From positions 25,000 through 88,999 of the forward strand of contig DFFM01000026.1 in assembly GCA_002369515.1 (NCBI GenBank): DNA of 64,000 nt, written 5' to 3'. Origin of the DNA: Prevotella sp. UBA3776 (GTDB lineage: Bacteria; Bacteroidota; Bacteroidia; Bacteroidales; Bacteroidaceae). Under the pieces are notes generated by a model, which had not been told where the DNA came from, made no database searches, and saw only the letters and a list, made by a program, of their open reading frames with translations. Below, in pieces: positions 63,045-64,000 of the stretch. Positions within the stretch are counted from its first letter, which is position 1. The number at the start of each line of letters is the position of its first letter. Both the position numbers and the translations under genes were made by a program.

Positions 63045-64000
63045 CTAGTCCTGAATCAGACACTCGCCTGTCATGTCGGCGGGCTGCTCCAGTCCCATGA
63101 TGTGGAGGATGCTGGGAGCCACGTCGGCCAGACGACCGTCGCGCACGGTAGCCGAGTTGTTGTTGGTCACGTAGATGAAGGGCACGGGGTTCAGCGAGTG
63201 GGCCGTGTTGGGTGTGCCGTCGGGATTGATGGCATTGTCGGCATTGCCGTGGTCGGCAATGATGATGGCCTCATAGTCGTTTTTCTTGGCGGCCTCAATG
63301 ACCTCGCGCACACAGTTGTCAACAGCCCATACGGCTTTGGCAATGGCGTTATACACACCCGTATGACCCACCATGTCGCCGTTGGCGAAGTTCACCACGA
63401 TGAAGTCGTACTCCTGCGTGTTGATGGCCCCGACGAGCTTGTCCTTCACCTCATAGGCCGACATTTCGGGCTTCAGGTCGTAGGTGGCCACCTTCGGACT
63501 GGCCACCAGAATGCGGTCCTCGCCCTCGAAGGGAGCCTCGCGACCGCCATTGAAGAAGAACGTCACGTGGGCATACTTCTCGGTTTCGGCCGTGTGCAGT
63601 TGTTTCTTTCCCTGACGGCTCAGGTATTCGCCCAGAGTGTCCTCTACGTTCTCCTTCGGGAACAGAATGTGAACACCCGTGAACTTGGCGTCGTAGGGAG
63701 TCATGCAGTAATATTGCAGTCCGGGAATGGTCTTCATGCCAGCGTCGGGCATGTCCTCCTGGGTCAGCGCGATGGTCAGCTCCTTGGCGCGGTCGTTGCG
63801 GAAGTTGATGAAGATGACCACATCGCCCTCCTCAATGATGCCGTTGACCGAGGCGTTGTGGATGGGCTTGATGAACTCGTCGGTGACACCCTCGTCGTAC
63901 GACTCCTGCATGGCCTTCACCATGTCGGTGGCTTGCTTGCCTTGTCCGGCCACCACCAGGTCGTAAGCCTCCTTGACGCGCTCCCAGCGCTTGTCGCGGT
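63045..64000 (-). CDS. gpmI: 2,3-bisphosphoglycerate-independent phosphoglycerate mutase, C-terminal part
   Basis: The frame runs to the right edge without a start, coding [20 protein letters not shown] at its visible beginning. This glycolytic enzyme interconverts 3- and 2-phosphoglycerate with two manganese ions. Seen here are the phosphotransferase-domain end ([16 protein letters not shown]), [24 protein letters not shown] and [10 protein letters not shown], all metal-binding or conserved blocks. About 318 of some 510 residues are in the window. It is a core gene, unrelated to the adjoining glycan cluster. Confidence 0.95.
   Translation of the reverse strand, partial: RDKRWERVKEAYDLVVAGQGKQATDMVKAMQESYDEGVTDEFIKPIHNASVNGIIEEGDVVIFINFRNDRAKELTIALTQEDMPDAGMKTIPGLQYYCMTPYDAKFTGVHILFPKENVEDTLGEYLSRQGKKQLHTAETEKYAHVTFFFNGGREAPFEGEDRILVASPKVATYDLKPEMSAYEVKDKLVGAINTQEYDFIVVNFANGDMVGHTGVYNAIAKAVWAVDNCVREVIEAAKKNDYEAIIIADHGNADNAINPDGTPNTAHSLNPVPFIYVTNNNSATVRDGRLADVAPSILHIMGLEQPADMTGECLIQD

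Overview
The window comes from a Bacteroidota chromosome, most likely a member of the Prevotellaceae. The evidence is paired SusC/SusD genes, Bacteroidetes-type promoters (TTTG, 19-22 nt, TAnnTTTG), many lipoprotein signal peptides with acidic residues after the lipid-carrying cysteine, C-termini that look like type IX secretion sorting tails, and a BspA-like leucine-rich repeat protein. By eye the DNA is GC-rich for the family, except for one clearly AT-rich gene near 43-45.5 kb. I cannot name the species. I found no tRNA, rRNA, CRISPR array or insertion sequence.

Left part (1-28.3 kb): a polysaccharide utilisation locus that looks made for xylan. It opens with the end of a GH35-like enzyme. 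A first transcription unit follows: SusC, SusD, a CE15 glucuronoyl esterase whose C-terminal part is cut off by an in-frame stop, and a CotH-kinase-like protein. A second unit holds another SusC and SusD, a XusE-like surface glycan-binding lipoprotein, and a GH10 xylanase whose catalytic domain is interrupted by two duplicated carbohydrate-binding modules. The second unit matches the order of the Prevotella xus xylan system. After a strong terminator comes a PafA-like phosphatase. On the opposite strand lie a CE1-type esterase, a GH3 glycosidase and a membrane TPR protein with a possible DNA-binding tail, a candidate regulator. Together these would bind, cut, de-esterify and import glucuronoxylan.

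Middle part (28.4-54.7 kb): mostly core or envelope functions. These are a WcaJ-like sugar-phosphate transferase, a DUF3108 protein, an Ig-like lipoprotein and a GH3-auxin-type ligase (minus strand), then a sirtuin, a YitT membrane protein, an OPT transporter, a Na/Pi cotransporter and a nucleoside kinase. An AT-rich C10 cysteine protease fused to BspA-like repeats follows, flanked by short near-identical repeats. After it come a BaiN-type flavoprotein, a patatin, a helix-hairpin-helix outer-membrane protein, a SpoU methyltransferase, SufE, a U32 protein, a papain-like lipoprotein, a small conserved-looking protein and an 83-residue LuxR-type DNA-binding protein.

Right part (54.8-64 kb): an envelope-glycan cluster (GT2, GT11-like, LpxL-like acyltransferase, second GT2, GT87, GtrA and GT4 genes), an unknown lipoprotein, and the C-terminal part of phosphoglycerate mutase GpmI running off the right edge. 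Several families of short repeats are scattered through the spacers. One GC-rich palindromic family also lies inside genes, in frame, which is the most unusual feature of the window.
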